Of a DNA stretch of 64,000 nucleotides, positions 34,093 to 42,086 are shown piece after piece. Origin of the DNA: Holophaga sp. (lineage in GTDB: Bacteria; Acidobacteriota; Holophagae; Holophagales; Holophagaceae); NCBI GenBank assembly GCA_031292735.1, contig JARLGP010000010.1, positions 10,895-74,894 on the forward strand. The letters run 5' to 3'. The notes under the pieces were generated by a model. The model was given only the letters and a program-made list of their open reading frames with translations. It was not told where the DNA came from and ran no database searches. Position numbers and translations under genes: made by a program. Within the stretch, counting starts at the first letter, position 1, and the number at the start of each line of letters is the position of its first letter.

Positions 34093-34968
34093 TCAGCCTC
34101 CCGCTCCGGCCGCGTGGCCCGCCGCGCCGAACCCGCCCCGGACCACCCCGCCCAGGGAAACCCGGCCGGAGATGGAGCCGCGGGGCCCGGCGGCAAAGGC
34201 CTGGCCCGACCGGGACAGCACCGCGCCCACCGGGGGCGGCCGCCAGGCCGATCCGCCCAGGAACACCATGGACCGCCCGCCGGTGGGCGCCGCGGCGGAC
34301 TGGAACCCCGCCGCGTCCCCGGCGCTGATGGGATGGCCGGGATCCTGGAAGCGGTAGCCGGCGGGCATGGCCGTGAAGCCGCCACCGGAGGCCATGTAGG
34401 CCGGGGGGCGATGGAACAGGTAGTGCCAGACCAGGTAGTCGTCCAGCCAGGAACGCCGGCCCCAGGAGGTCCTGGGGTTCTGGCCGCGGATGCGGTCCAT
34501 TTCCGGGGCGAAGCCGTGCCGTTCGGCCAGCTCCCGCAGCTTCGGTTCGCTGGCGTAGTCCACCAGCCATACCAGGCGCGCGCCGTCCTTGGCCTCCCCG
34601 TCCTCGCCCCAGTCGCCGTCGCGCAGGCGCTCGGCGGTGAGCTGGGCCACGTAGCGGTTCTCGTGGACCAGATCCTTCACCGCCACCCCCACCAGGAACA
34701 GGTTGGGGGTCAACGGCGTGAGGGTCTGGCCCTCCACCAGCAGGTCCGGGTGGCGCTCGTCCATGAAGGCCTTGGCGGCCGTGCGCACCTGTTCCAGCAC
34801 CTCCGCGGTGGGCGGCGCCTGCTCCGCCTCCAGCCGGGCGGTGTCCTCCCGGGCCTGGCGCAGCCGGGCCTGCTCGGCCTTGCGCGCCCGCCCCGCCTCG
34901 GTGTCGCAGGCGCCCCCGGTGAACACCAGGATGAGCACTGCCGGGGGAACCAGGCTGCGATAGCGCAT
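34093..34968 (-). CDS. Putative lipoprotein, partner of the YgiC-like protein
   Basis: This 291-residue protein has a lipoprotein signal with lipid Cys C21 (FTGGACD). A charged, coiled-coil-prone stretch rich in Arg/Glu/Ala (about 25-60) follows, then a compact domain. The C-terminal 90 residues are Gly/Ala/Ser-rich with low complexity. In E. coli YgiB (DUF1190) is a lipoprotein encoded next to YgiC; I infer the same role but cannot confirm homology by eye. It starts 3 bases after queF ends. Confidence 0.6.
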   Translation of the reverse strand: MRYRSLVPPAVLILVFTGGACDTEAGRARKAEQARLRQAREDTARLEAEQAPPTAEVLEQVRTAAKAFMDERHPDLLVEGQTLTPLTPNLFLVGVAVKDLVHENRYVAQLTAERLRDGDWGEDGEAKDGARLVWLVDYASEPKLRELAERHGFAPEMDRIRGQNPRTSWGRRSWLDDYLVWHYLFHRPPAYMASGGGFTAMPAGYRFQDPGHPISAGDAAGFQSAAAPTGGRSMVFLGGSAWRPPPVGAVLSRSGQAFAAGPRGSISGRVSLGGVVRGGFGAAGHAAGAGG

Positions 34969-34971
34969 GGG

Positions 34972-35382
34972 TTATCCTTTGCTGCCGTGTTCGGCGGCCA
35001 CCAGGGTGCGGATCCCGCCGCGGATCAGGAAGTCCCCCTCCACCCGCAGCCACTGGGGCGCCAGGGCCGCCACCAGGTCGTCCAGGATCTGGTTGGTGAC
35101 CGCCTCGTGGAAGGCGCCCCGGTTCCGGTAGCTCCACAGGTAGAGCTTCAGCGACTTGGACTCCACGCACAGCTGGTCGGGGATGTAGGTGATCCGCAGG
35201 TGGGCGAAGTCGGGCTGGCCGGTCATGGGGCACAGGCAGGTGAACTCGTCGGTCTCGAAGCGGATCTCGAAGGCCCGCCCGGGCCGCGGGCTGACGAAGG
35301 TGTCGAGGGTGGCGGACGGCTCGGTGACGTGGCGCTTGGGCAGGGTCTTGAGGGTGGGTGACGGGGCGGTCTTGGTGGGCAC
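34972..35382 (-). CDS. queF: NADPH-dependent 7-cyano-7-deazaguanine reductase (QueF)
   Basis: This 136-residue enzyme reduces preQ0 to preQ1 in queuosine synthesis. It shows the catalytic Cys in FTCLCPMTGQPDFA and the QueF motif ESKSLKLYLWSYRN, with the substrate residues in FHEAVTNQI. The short, single-domain length is that of the type I (YkvM-like) form. GTG 35382 has AGGAG 7 bases upstream. It is separated from queC by a 106-base spacer holding two hairpins. Confidence 0.95.
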   Translation of the reverse strand: MPTKTAPSPTLKTLPKRHVTEPSATLDTFVSPRPGRAFEIRFETDEFTCLCPMTGQPDFAHLRITYIPDQLCVESKSLKLYLWSYRNRGAFHEAVTNQILDDLVAALAPQWLRVEGDFLIRGGIRTLVAAEHGSKG

Positions 35383-35399
35383 TGGGGCTCCTGGCTAGA

Positions 35400-35430
35400 C
35401 TCCATATCCGGGCTCCGCCCGGGCATGGAG
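35400..35430 (-). repeat. Hairpin 1 in the queC-queF spacer
   Basis: CTCCAT-AT-CCGGGC pairs with GCCCGG-GC-ATGGAG around a TCC loop (35414-35416), giving a 12-bp stem with a 2x2 internal mismatch. It lies between queC and queF, both read leftward, so it may trim or stabilise the polycistronic mRNA. No T run follows. Confidence 0.6.
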
Positions 35431-35437
35431 TGGGGGT

Positions 35438-35481
35438 GTGGGGGACGAAGAGCGAGCAACGCGAGCGGGCGGTCCCCCCAC
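35438..35481 (-). repeat. Hairpin 2 in the queC-queF spacer
   Basis: GTGGGGGAC (35438-35446) pairs with GTCCCCCCAC (35472-35481) around a 25-base loop that contains CGAGC-AACG-CGAGC. The two hairpins together fill most of the spacer between queC and queF and could be a dispersed repeat. Confidence 0.5.
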
Positions 35482-35488
35482 AGTCATA

Positions 35489-36193
35489 TCAGGGGTTCAG
35501 GGGGAGGGTGGCGTAGGGGATCGGGTCGGTCTCGCCGGCCTGCTGGAACCCGCGCAGCCGCAGCAGGCAGGAATCGCAGCGGCCGCAGGCCAGCGCCTCC
35601 CCCTGGTAGCAGCTCCAGGTGAGCCGCAGCGGCGCCCCCAGCTCCAGGCCGCGCCGCACGATCTCCGACTTCTTCAGGTGCACCAGGGGCGCCCGCAGGC
35701 TGAGCTGGGTTTCCGGCCGGGTGCCCAGGTTGGCCGCGCGTTCGAAGGCCTCCAGGAACACCTCCCGGCAGTCCGGGTAGCCGCTGGAATCCTCCTCCAC
35801 GAAGCCCACGTAGATGGCCGTGGCCCCCAGCACCTCGGCCCAGCTCACGGCGGTGGCCAGCAGGTGGGCGTTGCGGAACGGCACGTAGCTCACCGGCACC
35901 CCCTGGCGTTCCAGATCGCCGTCCGGCAGGGGGATGCCCGGATCGGTGAGGGCCGACCCGCCGATCGCCTTCAGCCCGGAGAACGGCACCACCAGCCGGC
36001 GGTTGGCGGCCACGCCGTAGAAGTCGGCGATGGCCTCGAAGGCCTGGCGTTCCCGGGCTTCGGTGAGCTGCCCGTAGTCAGCGTGGAGCAGCGCCAGCTG
36101 GAAGCCTTCGGCCCGGGCCACGGCGGCGGCGACGCAAGAGTCCAGGCCGCCCGAAAGGGAGACGACCGCGATGGGCTGAGTGGGCATGGGCAT
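35489..36193 (-). CDS. queC: 7-cyano-7-deazaguanine synthase (QueC)
   Basis: This 234-residue enzyme makes preQ0 from 7-carboxy-7-deazaguanine, ammonia and ATP. It has the PP-loop SLSGGLDSCVAA, the conserved YVPFRNAHLL, and a zinc-binding Cys set in the C-terminal SCYQGEALACGRCDSCLLR. A second Met at 36187, with AAGG 6 bases upstream, could be the true start. It is first of the leftward queC-queF-lipoprotein-ygiC-folK run. Confidence 0.95.
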   Translation of the reverse strand: MPMPTQPIAVVSLSGGLDSCVAAAVARAEGFQLALLHADYGQLTEARERQAFEAIADFYGVAANRRLVVPFSGLKAIGGSALTDPGIPLPDGDLERQGVPVSYVPFRNAHLLATAVSWAEVLGATAIYVGFVEEDSSGYPDCREVFLEAFERAANLGTRPETQLSLRAPLVHLKKSEIVRRGLELGAPLRLTWSCYQGEALACGRCDSCLLRLRGFQQAGETDPIPYATLPLNP

Positions 36194-36233
36194 CCTTCAT
36201 CCTGGTTCATCCGGAATGGTAAAGCCTAGCCTA

Positions 36234-36253
36234 TCATTGGGCATGCCCAATGA
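36234..36253. promoter_or_regulatory. Perfect 20-bp palindrome spanning the SpoU methyltransferase start codon
   Basis: TCATTGGGCATGCCCAATGA is its own reverse complement and contains the ATG at 36243. TATCAT at 36232-36237 looks like a -10 hexamer placed to start transcription at or next to that ATG, and no Shine-Dalgarno sequence is present, so the mRNA may be leaderless. The dyad could be an operator or an RNA hairpin. Confidence 0.5.
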
Positions 36254-37007
36254 CGACCTGTGGCCCCTGTTCATGGATCTGCGCTTCGCCGGCGCCCGGA
36301 GCCACCCCCGGCACGGGGCCTGCTTCGTGGCGGAGGGCCGCATCCTGGTGGAGGATCTCCTGGCCTGGGGCCGGGCCGGCAAGGCCAAGGTGGTGGCGGT
36401 GCTGGCCGAGACCGGCCAGGCCGAGGCGGTGCGGCCGCTGCTGCCGGCCGGCACCGAGCTGCTCACCGCCGGCCGGACCGAGCTGGAGGCCCTGGCCGGC
36501 TTTCCCTTCCACCGGGGGCTGCTGGCGGCCGCCGCGGTCCCGGCCCCGCCCGGCCCGGAGCAGCTCCAGGGCTGCCGACGCCTGCTGGTGCTGCCGGCGG
36601 TGGCCGACGTGCAGAACCTGGGCCAGCTGCTGCGCACCGCCGCGGCCCTGGGCCTGGACGGCGCGCTGCTGGGCCCGGGCCCCGACCCCTTCAGCCGCCG
36701 CTGCGTCCGGGTCTCCATGGGCAGCGCCTGGAAGCTGCCGCTCTGGCGCGAAGCCGACGTCTGGGGGGCCCTGGCCGCCTGGGACGGCGAACGGGTCGCG
36801 GCGGCCCTGGTCCCCGGCAGCATCCCGCTGCGGGACTGGCGGCCCGCGCCGCGCACCGCCCTGGTGCTGGGCGCCGAGGGCCCGGGGCTGCCGCCCGAAG
36901 CGCTGGCCCGGTGCGCCCGGATCGTGCGGATCCCCATGGCCGAAGGGGTGGACAGCCTCAACGTGGCCGCTGCCGGCGCCATCCTCATGCACTGGCTGAC
37001 GGCGTGA
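36243..37007 (+). CDS. SpoU/TrmH-family RNA 2'-O-methyltransferase
   Basis: This 254-residue methyltransferase has an N-terminal substrate domain and a SPOUT (trefoil-knot) C-terminal half. The conserved SpoU motifs are present: VADVQNLGQLLRTAAALGLDG (motif 1, with N-x-G), LVLGAEGPGLPPEAL (motif 2) and VRIPMAEGVDSLNVAAAGAI (motif 3). It methylates ribose in rRNA or tRNA, in the manner of RlmB or TrmH; the target is unknown. The start codon lies inside a perfect palindrome. The next gene overlaps by 4 bases (GTGA). Confidence 0.9.
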   Translation: MPNDDLWPLFMDLRFAGARSHPRHGACFVAEGRILVEDLLAWGRAGKAKVVAVLAETGQAEAVRPLLPAGTELLTAGRTELEALAGFPFHRGLLAAAAVPAPPGPEQLQGCRRLLVLPAVADVQNLGQLLRTAAALGLDGALLGPGPDPFSRRCVRVSMGSAWKLPLWREADVWGALAAWDGERVAAALVPGSIPLRDWRPAPRTALVLGAEGPGLPPEALARCARIVRIPMAEGVDSLNVAAAGAILMHWLTA

Positions 37008-37906
37008 CCCGCAACCACGGTTTCCAGTACCGGGAGCGGATCCAGGGCGGGCCGGCGCCGGTCCTGGAACACCTGGCGCGGCGCTACCGGCACTCCACCG
37101 AAGCCCAGTGGCGGGCCCGCATCGAGCTGGGGGAACTGGAACTGGACGGCCGGCCGGTGCTGGCCGGAACCCTCCTGCGCCCCGGCCAGGAGCTGGTGTG
37201 GCACCGGCCGCCCTGGGACGAGCCGGAGGTGGACACCGCCTTCGGGCTGCTCTACCAGGACGACCTGCTGCTGGCGGTGGCCAAGCCCCGGGGGCTGCCC
37301 ACCCTGCCCGGCGGCGGCTACCTGGAGCACACCCTGCTGGCCCTGGTGCGGGCCCGGTTCCCCGAAGCCAGCCCCATGCACCGGCTGGGCCGGGAAACCT
37401 CGGGCATCGTCCTGTTCTCGCGCAGCCACGCGGCCGGCACCACGCTCCAGTCGGCCTGGCGCGAGCACCTGGTGGTGAAGCGCTACCGGGCCCTGGCCAG
37501 CGGCCTGGCCCGGGAAGAAGACCTGGTCATCGCCGCGCCCATCGGCCCGGTGCCGCACCCCTGGCTGGGCACCCTGTTCGCCGCCAGCGCCCAGGGCAAG
37601 CCCGCCTTGAGCCGGGCCCACGTGCTGGAGCGGCGCGCCGCCGACACCCTGTTCGAGGTGCTCATCGAGACCGGCCGTCCGCACCAGATACGCATCCACC
37701 TGGCCTGGGCCGACCATCCCCTGGTGGGCGACCCGCTCTACGGCCCCGGCGGGCTGCCCCGCCCGGACCTGCCGGCCCTTCCCGGCGACGGCGGCTACTT
37801 CCTGCACGCGGAGCATCTGGCCTTTCCGCACCCGCTCACCGGCCGGACCCTGGAACTGTGGGCCCCGCCCCCCGCCGAACTGCGGATGGCTTCAGAACGC
37901 CTCTAG
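37004..37906 (+). CDS. RluA-family pseudouridine synthase with altered active-site motif
   Basis: This 300-residue protein aligns with RluA-type enzymes: GLLYQDDLLLAVAKPRGL, the catalytic region MHRLGRETSGIVLFSR and the C-terminal GRPHQIRIHLAWADHPLVGDPLY. The catalytic Asp normally in HRLD-x-x-TSG is Gly here (HRLGRETSG). I recall some plant and bacterial RluA-like proteins with HRLG, but the chemistry of this branch is not clear to me. There is no S4 domain. It is translationally coupled to the SpoU methyltransferase and converges with the DUF374 gene. Confidence 0.8.
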   Translation: MTRNHGFQYRERIQGGPAPVLEHLARRYRHSTEAQWRARIELGELELDGRPVLAGTLLRPGQELVWHRPPWDEPEVDTAFGLLYQDDLLLAVAKPRGLPTLPGGGYLEHTLLALVRARFPEASPMHRLGRETSGIVLFSRSHAAGTTLQSAWREHLVVKRYRALASGLAREEDLVIAAPIGPVPHPWLGTLFAASAQGKPALSRAHVLERRAADTLFEVLIETGRPHQIRIHLAWADHPLVGDPLYGPGGLPRPDLPALPGDGGYFLHAEHLAFPHPLTGRTLELWAPPPAELRMASERL

Positions 37907-38611
37907 TTCGGCCCATTCCTCCATGCGGTTCAGATCGGCCTCCAGGCGGAGCCGGCACGCTTCCTCGTCGCTGTCCGCCGGCAGCCGGAACGGCACGCCG
38001 TAGCGCACGGCCACATTGGAGAACGGCCAGGGCACCAGCATCTCGTCCCAGGTGTGGAGCTTCCAGGCCTGCTCGTAGGCCACGCAGACCGGCACCACCC
38101 AGGCGCCGGTCTTGCGGGAGACCGCCAGCACGCCGGCCTTGGCCTGGTGCCGCGGCCCCCGGGGGCCGTCCACGGTGATGCCCAGGTCCCAGCCTTCCTT
38201 CACCGCCCGGATCATCTTCACCAGGGCCTGGGCGCCGTTGTGGGCGGCGGTGCCGCGCACCGCGTGGATGCCGAACCAGCGCCAGGTGGCCGCGCTGCGC
38301 TCGCCGTCCTTGCTGTCGCTGGACAGGATCGCCACCCCCCGCGGCTCGCCCTCCGGGGTGCGCCGGCGGAACGGGTAGGCCTTGGGCATCATCACCAGCC
38401 GCCGGTGGTAGAAGGCCAGGATGAACCGCTCCGGGCCCTCCGCCATGGCCTGCACCGGCCCTTCGGCCTCGTACCGGGTCCGCAGGGTGTAGGTGAGGAC
38501 CTTCAGCAGCATGGCCGCCACGAACGGCACCAGGCGGTAGTTCAGCCACACCTGCAGGGGGCCGCCCAGGGGGCGCCCGCGTTCGGCGATCTTCACCTCG
38601 GGGCCGGTCAT
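37892..38611 (-). CDS. DUF374 lysophospholipid acyltransferase-like protein
   Basis: This 239-residue protein shows the DUF374 pattern FILAFYHRRLVMMPKAYPF near residue 70 and GITVDGPRGPRHQAKAGVL near residue 145. DUF374 proteins resemble LPLAT acyltransferases; the substrate is unknown, possibly lipid A or a lysophospholipid. It overlaps hslO by 4 bases and shares 15 bases with the convergent pseudouridine synthase gene. Confidence 0.85.
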   Translation of the reverse strand: MTGPEVKIAERGRPLGGPLQVWLNYRLVPFVAAMLLKVLTYTLRTRYEAEGPVQAMAEGPERFILAFYHRRLVMMPKAYPFRRRTPEGEPRGVAILSSDSKDGERSAATWRWFGIHAVRGTAAHNGAQALVKMIRAVKEGWDLGITVDGPRGPRHQAKAGVLAVSRKTGAWVVPVCVAYEQAWKLHTWDEMLVPWPFSNVAVRYGVPFRLPADSDEEACRLRLEADLNRMEEWAELEAF

Positions 38612-39453
38612 GCCGAACCTCCCAGACCCGCCAGGTCGTCCAGGGTGATCACGTAGACCGTGCCGCAATAGTCGCAGCGAACTTCCAGCGGGGTGCCGGT
38701 GCGGAACAGCTCCTCCACCTTGTCCTGGCCGAAGCCCACCAGGGTTTCGGTGAGGGCGGCCCGGCTGCACCGGCAGCGGTACTTCAGGTCGGCGCTGGCG
38801 AGGATTTCGGCGCCCTGGCCCTGGTTGATCCAGGTGGCCAGGAACTCCGGGCTGCGCTCCCACAGGGGGACCACGTCCAGGCCTTCCAGGGCGGCCACCA
38901 GGGCGGCCATGCGCTCCGGAGGGCAATCGGGCAGGGGTTCCACCAGAAGGCCTCCGCTCTCCCCGGTGCCGGGATCGCACCAGAGGGTCACGCTGGCCTG
39001 GATCTGTTCCGACTGCAGCAGGTAGGCCTCGATCTGGGCCTGCAGCGGGCCCACCACCATGGCCAGCTTGCCGATGTAGGGCTGGCCGCCCGGATTGGAG
39101 CGCATCACCTGCAGCAGGCCGGGCGGCTTCAGCCAGGGCCCCGCCCCGGCCTCGGATTCCAGGTCCAGCATGCCGCGGATGCCGCCGTCGGGCCAGGCGT
39201 CGGCCACCGCCGACCGGGCCCGCCCGGCGGTCTTCAGCAGCACCTGCAGCCGTTCCGAGAAGAAGGTGCGGGACTGCAGCAGCAGGGTGGCGGCCAGCAG
39301 CTCCACCAGCGCGGCGCAGGCTCCGGCCTCCAGCTGCGGGTGGCCCCGGCGCACCCCGTCCCACAGCGGACTGGCGTCCAGGGTGGCGAAGCGGACCCGG
39401 TGATCGGAGGTGAGGGCCCTGAGGATCCGGGCCGCGGGAGGAGGCTGTGACAT
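38608..39453 (-). CDS. hslO: Redox-regulated molecular chaperone Hsp33
   Basis: This 281-residue protein has the Hsp33 N-terminal domain and the zinc redox switch at its C-terminus, with Cys pairs C-x-C in KYRCRCSRAAL and C-x-x-C in VRCDYCGTVY. Oxidation releases zinc and activates it as a holdase chaperone in the cytoplasm. The start ATG 39453 has GGGAGGAGG upstream. Confidence 0.95.
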   Translation of the reverse strand: MSQPPPAARILRALTSDHRVRFATLDASPLWDGVRRGHPQLEAGACAALVELLAATLLLQSRTFFSERLQVLLKTAGRARSAVADAWPDGGIRGMLDLESEAGAGPWLKPPGLLQVMRSNPGGQPYIGKLAMVVGPLQAQIEAYLLQSEQIQASVTLWCDPGTGESGGLLVEPLPDCPPERMAALVAALEGLDVVPLWERSPEFLATWINQGQGAEILASADLKYRCRCSRAALTETLVGFGQDKVEELFRTGTPLEVRCDYCGTVYVITLDDLAGLGGSA

Positions 39454-39522
39454 CCCCCCAGTGTAACGAATCCTCGGCCCGACTCGGCAGACTGTGAGAA
39501 TCTTCAAGACAAGGAGGTGGCC

Positions 39523-40794
39523 ATGGCCACACCCAGCCGAATCGCTGTCGCCCGCACCCTGCATCTGGTCTTCGGGGAGGGCGCCCGCGTGCCGGATGCC
39601 TGGGACGCCGGGCTCCCGGCGGCCGACGCCGGCCTGGCCAACGCCCTGCTGGGGCAGTGCCTGCGCCGCTGGGGCACCCTGCAGGCCGGGATCCGGCCGC
39701 AGCTCAAGGACCCGGCGCGCGGACTGCCCCTGGGCACCCAGGTGGTCCTGGCCATCGGCCTGGCCCAGCTGGCCTGGCTGCCGGGGGTGTCCGACCACGC
39801 GGCGGTGAACGAGGCGGTGGACCTGGCCACCAACCGGGAAGTGGGCTTCCCGCCCCACAAGGGCCTGGTGAACGCCATCCTCCGGCGCGCCGCCAAGGAC
39901 CGCGCGGCCCTGGCGGCCGAACTGGACCGGCTGGACCCCGCCCTGGACCGCAGCCCCTTCACCGAGCGGGTGCTCCAGTCCGCCCTGGCGCCCCGGGGCG
40001 GTTCCGGGGCCGAGGCCCTCTGGCACCGGCTCCAGGCGCCGCCCCATCCCCACTTCCTCCAGCTCCGGGCCGAGCCCCTGCCGCCGGGCATGGAGCCGCT
40101 GGAGGCCCCGGCCGGCGCGCTCCGCCTGGCCCCGGACGCCCCGTTCCCGCAGCAGTGGCTGGCCGAGGGCGCCGGGATGGTGCAGGACCTGAGCTCCCAG
40201 GCCCTGCTGGGCTTCCAGTGGGAGCACCCGGTCACCCGGATCCTGGACGCCTGCTCCGCGCCCGGCGGCAAGGCCACGGTGCTGGGCCGGCGCTACCCCC
40301 AGGCCGGGATCACCGCCCTGGAGCGCAACGCGGCCCGGGCCCGGCGGCTGCGGGACAACCTCCAGCTGCGCGGCGTGCCGGCCGAGATCGTGGTGGAGGA
40401 CGCCTGCGCCTGGCTGCTGCGGGACGGCCCCCGGTTCGACCTGATCATGCTGGACGCGCCCTGCAGCGGCTCCGGCACCCTGCAGAAGCATCCCGAGCTG
40501 AACTGGCTGGGGGACGCCCTGGACCTGCCGCGCCTGGCGCAGACCCAGCGCACCCTGCTGGAGGCGGCGCTGCCCCGGCTGGCCCCCGGCGGCCTGCTGA
40601 TCTACGCGGTGTGTTCCTGGCTGCCCGAAGAGGGCCTGGCCCACCGGGACCGGGTGCTGGCCGCCGGCGGCTACCGCCCGGCCGCCATCTGGCCCGCGCC
40701 CATGGGCACCGAGGACGGCCCCACCAGCCTGTTCCGCCCCGACCCGCTGGCCTGGACCGGGGAGGGCTTCCAGGCGTTCGCCTTCACCCGCTAA
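39523..40794 (+). CDS. rsmB: 16S rRNA m5C967 methyltransferase (RsmB family)
   Basis: This 423-residue protein has an N-terminal NusB-like helical domain (about 1-140) and a class I methyltransferase domain. Motifs seen are LDACSAPGGKATVLG (SAM binding), the acidic LDAPCSGSGTLQKHPELNW with the release Cys, and the catalytic Cys in AVCSW, which is TCSI in most relatives. It methylates C967 in 16S rRNA. ATG 39523 has AGGAGG 6 bases upstream; a GTG at 39517 overlaps that site and is less likely. Confidence 0.9.
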   Translation: MATPSRIAVARTLHLVFGEGARVPDAWDAGLPAADAGLANALLGQCLRRWGTLQAGIRPQLKDPARGLPLGTQVVLAIGLAQLAWLPGVSDHAAVNEAVDLATNREVGFPPHKGLVNAILRRAAKDRAALAAELDRLDPALDRSPFTERVLQSALAPRGGSGAEALWHRLQAPPHPHFLQLRAEPLPPGMEPLEAPAGALRLAPDAPFPQQWLAEGAGMVQDLSSQALLGFQWEHPVTRILDACSAPGGKATVLGRRYPQAGITALERNAARARRLRDNLQLRGVPAEIVVEDACAWLLRDGPRFDLIMLDAPCSGSGTLQKHPELNWLGDALDLPRLAQTQRTLLEAALPRLAPGGLLIYAVCSWLPEEGLAHRDRVLAAGGYRPAAIWPAPMGTEDGPTSLFRPDPLAWTGEGFQAFAFTR

Positions 40795-41993
40795 TCCTTG
40801 CCCATCACGTTGGCCAGGTTGAAGATCGGCATATACATGGCGACCACGATGAAGCCGATCACCCCGCCCAGGATGGCGATGATCAGGGGTTCCATCATGG
40901 CGGTCATGGCCGCCACCGCGTTGTCCACCTCGTCCTCGTAGAAGTCGGCCACCTTGGACAGCATGGCGTCCAGGGCGCCGGTGGCCTCGCCCACGCCCAC
41001 CATCTGGATCACCATGGGCGGGAACACCTTGGTTTCGGCCAGGGGCCCGGCGATGTTGCGGCCCTGCTCCACCGCCTCCCGGGACTTCATGATGGCGTTC
41101 TGGATCACCATGTTGCCCGCGGTGCGGGCGGTGATGTCCATGCCTTCCAGGATGGGCACGCCGGAACTGGTGAGGGTGCCCAGGGTCCGGCAGAACCGGG
41201 CCACGGCCACCTTGCGCAGCATGTCGCCGATGATCGGGATCTTCAGGACGAAGGTGTCGATGGCCAGCCGGCCCACCGGGGTCTTGTAGTAGTACTTGAT
41301 GCCGATCACCACCAGGACCACCAGGACCACCAGCAGCAGGAAGTAGTGGATGATGACGTTCGAGATCATGATGCAGACCTGGGTGGGGAACGGCAGGCTG
41401 CTGCCCATGCCTTCATACATCTGGGAGAACACCGGGATCACCTTCACCATGATGATGCCCACCACGGCGATGGCGATGAGGATCACGGTGATCGGGTAGG
41501 TCATGGCGCCCTTCACCTTGCCGGTGAGCTTGACCGCCTTCTCGATGTACCCGGAAAGCCGCTGGAGGATCAGGTCGAGGATACCGCCGGCCTCGCCGGC
41601 GCCCACCATGTTCACGTAGAGGTCGTTGAAGACCTTGGGGTGCTTGGACATGGCGGTCTGCAGGGTGGCGCCCTGCTCCACGTCCTGGCGCACCGCGGCG
41701 ATGGTCTTCTGGAACCCCTTGTCCACCTGCTGGGCCCCCAGGATCTCCAGGCACTGGACCAGGGGCAGCCCGGCGTCGATCATCACGCTGAACTGCCGGG
41801 TGAAGATGGCCAGGTCCTTGGCCTTGACCTTGCCGAACCCCTTGTTCCCGGCCGCCGACTGGGGCCGGACCGACAGCACCTGGAGTCCGTTGCGCTTGAG
41901 GGTTGCCGCGGCGGCATCCCGGGTGTCGGAGACAATCACGCCTTCTTGCAGATCCCCAAGGCGGTTTTTGCCTTTCCATGCGTATGCGGGCAT
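40791..41993 (-). CDS. pilC: Type IV pilus inner-membrane platform protein PilC
   Basis: This 400-residue protein is a GspF/PilC homologue with two GspF domains (about 70-190 and 270-395) separated by transmembrane helices, for example VILIAIAVVGIIMVKVIPVF and FLLLVVLVVLVVIGI. FTRQFSVMIDAGLPLVQCLE is the typical first-domain motif. It anchors the pilus motor in the inner membrane and works with PilB and PilT encoded upstream. It overlaps the end of rsmB by 4 bases. Confidence 0.95.
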   Translation of the reverse strand: MPAYAWKGKNRLGDLQEGVIVSDTRDAAAATLKRNGLQVLSVRPQSAAGNKGFGKVKAKDLAIFTRQFSVMIDAGLPLVQCLEILGAQQVDKGFQKTIAAVRQDVEQGATLQTAMSKHPKVFNDLYVNMVGAGEAGGILDLILQRLSGYIEKAVKLTGKVKGAMTYPITVILIAIAVVGIIMVKVIPVFSQMYEGMGSSLPFPTQVCIMISNVIIHYFLLLVVLVVLVVIGIKYYYKTPVGRLAIDTFVLKIPIIGDMLRKVAVARFCRTLGTLTSSGVPILEGMDITARTAGNMVIQNAIMKSREAVEQGRNIAGPLAETKVFPPMVIQMVGVGEATGALDAMLSKVADFYEDEVDNAVAAMTAMMEPLIIAILGGVIGFIVVAMYMPIFNLANVMGKD

Positions 41994-42086
41994 TAGAACC
42001 TCGTTACCAGATGCGGGGGAATGGTCGATTCAGGATAAGCCGGCCGGAGCGGGAAGGGAAGGGTTCTCTCCTTGTGAAAATGGGAT

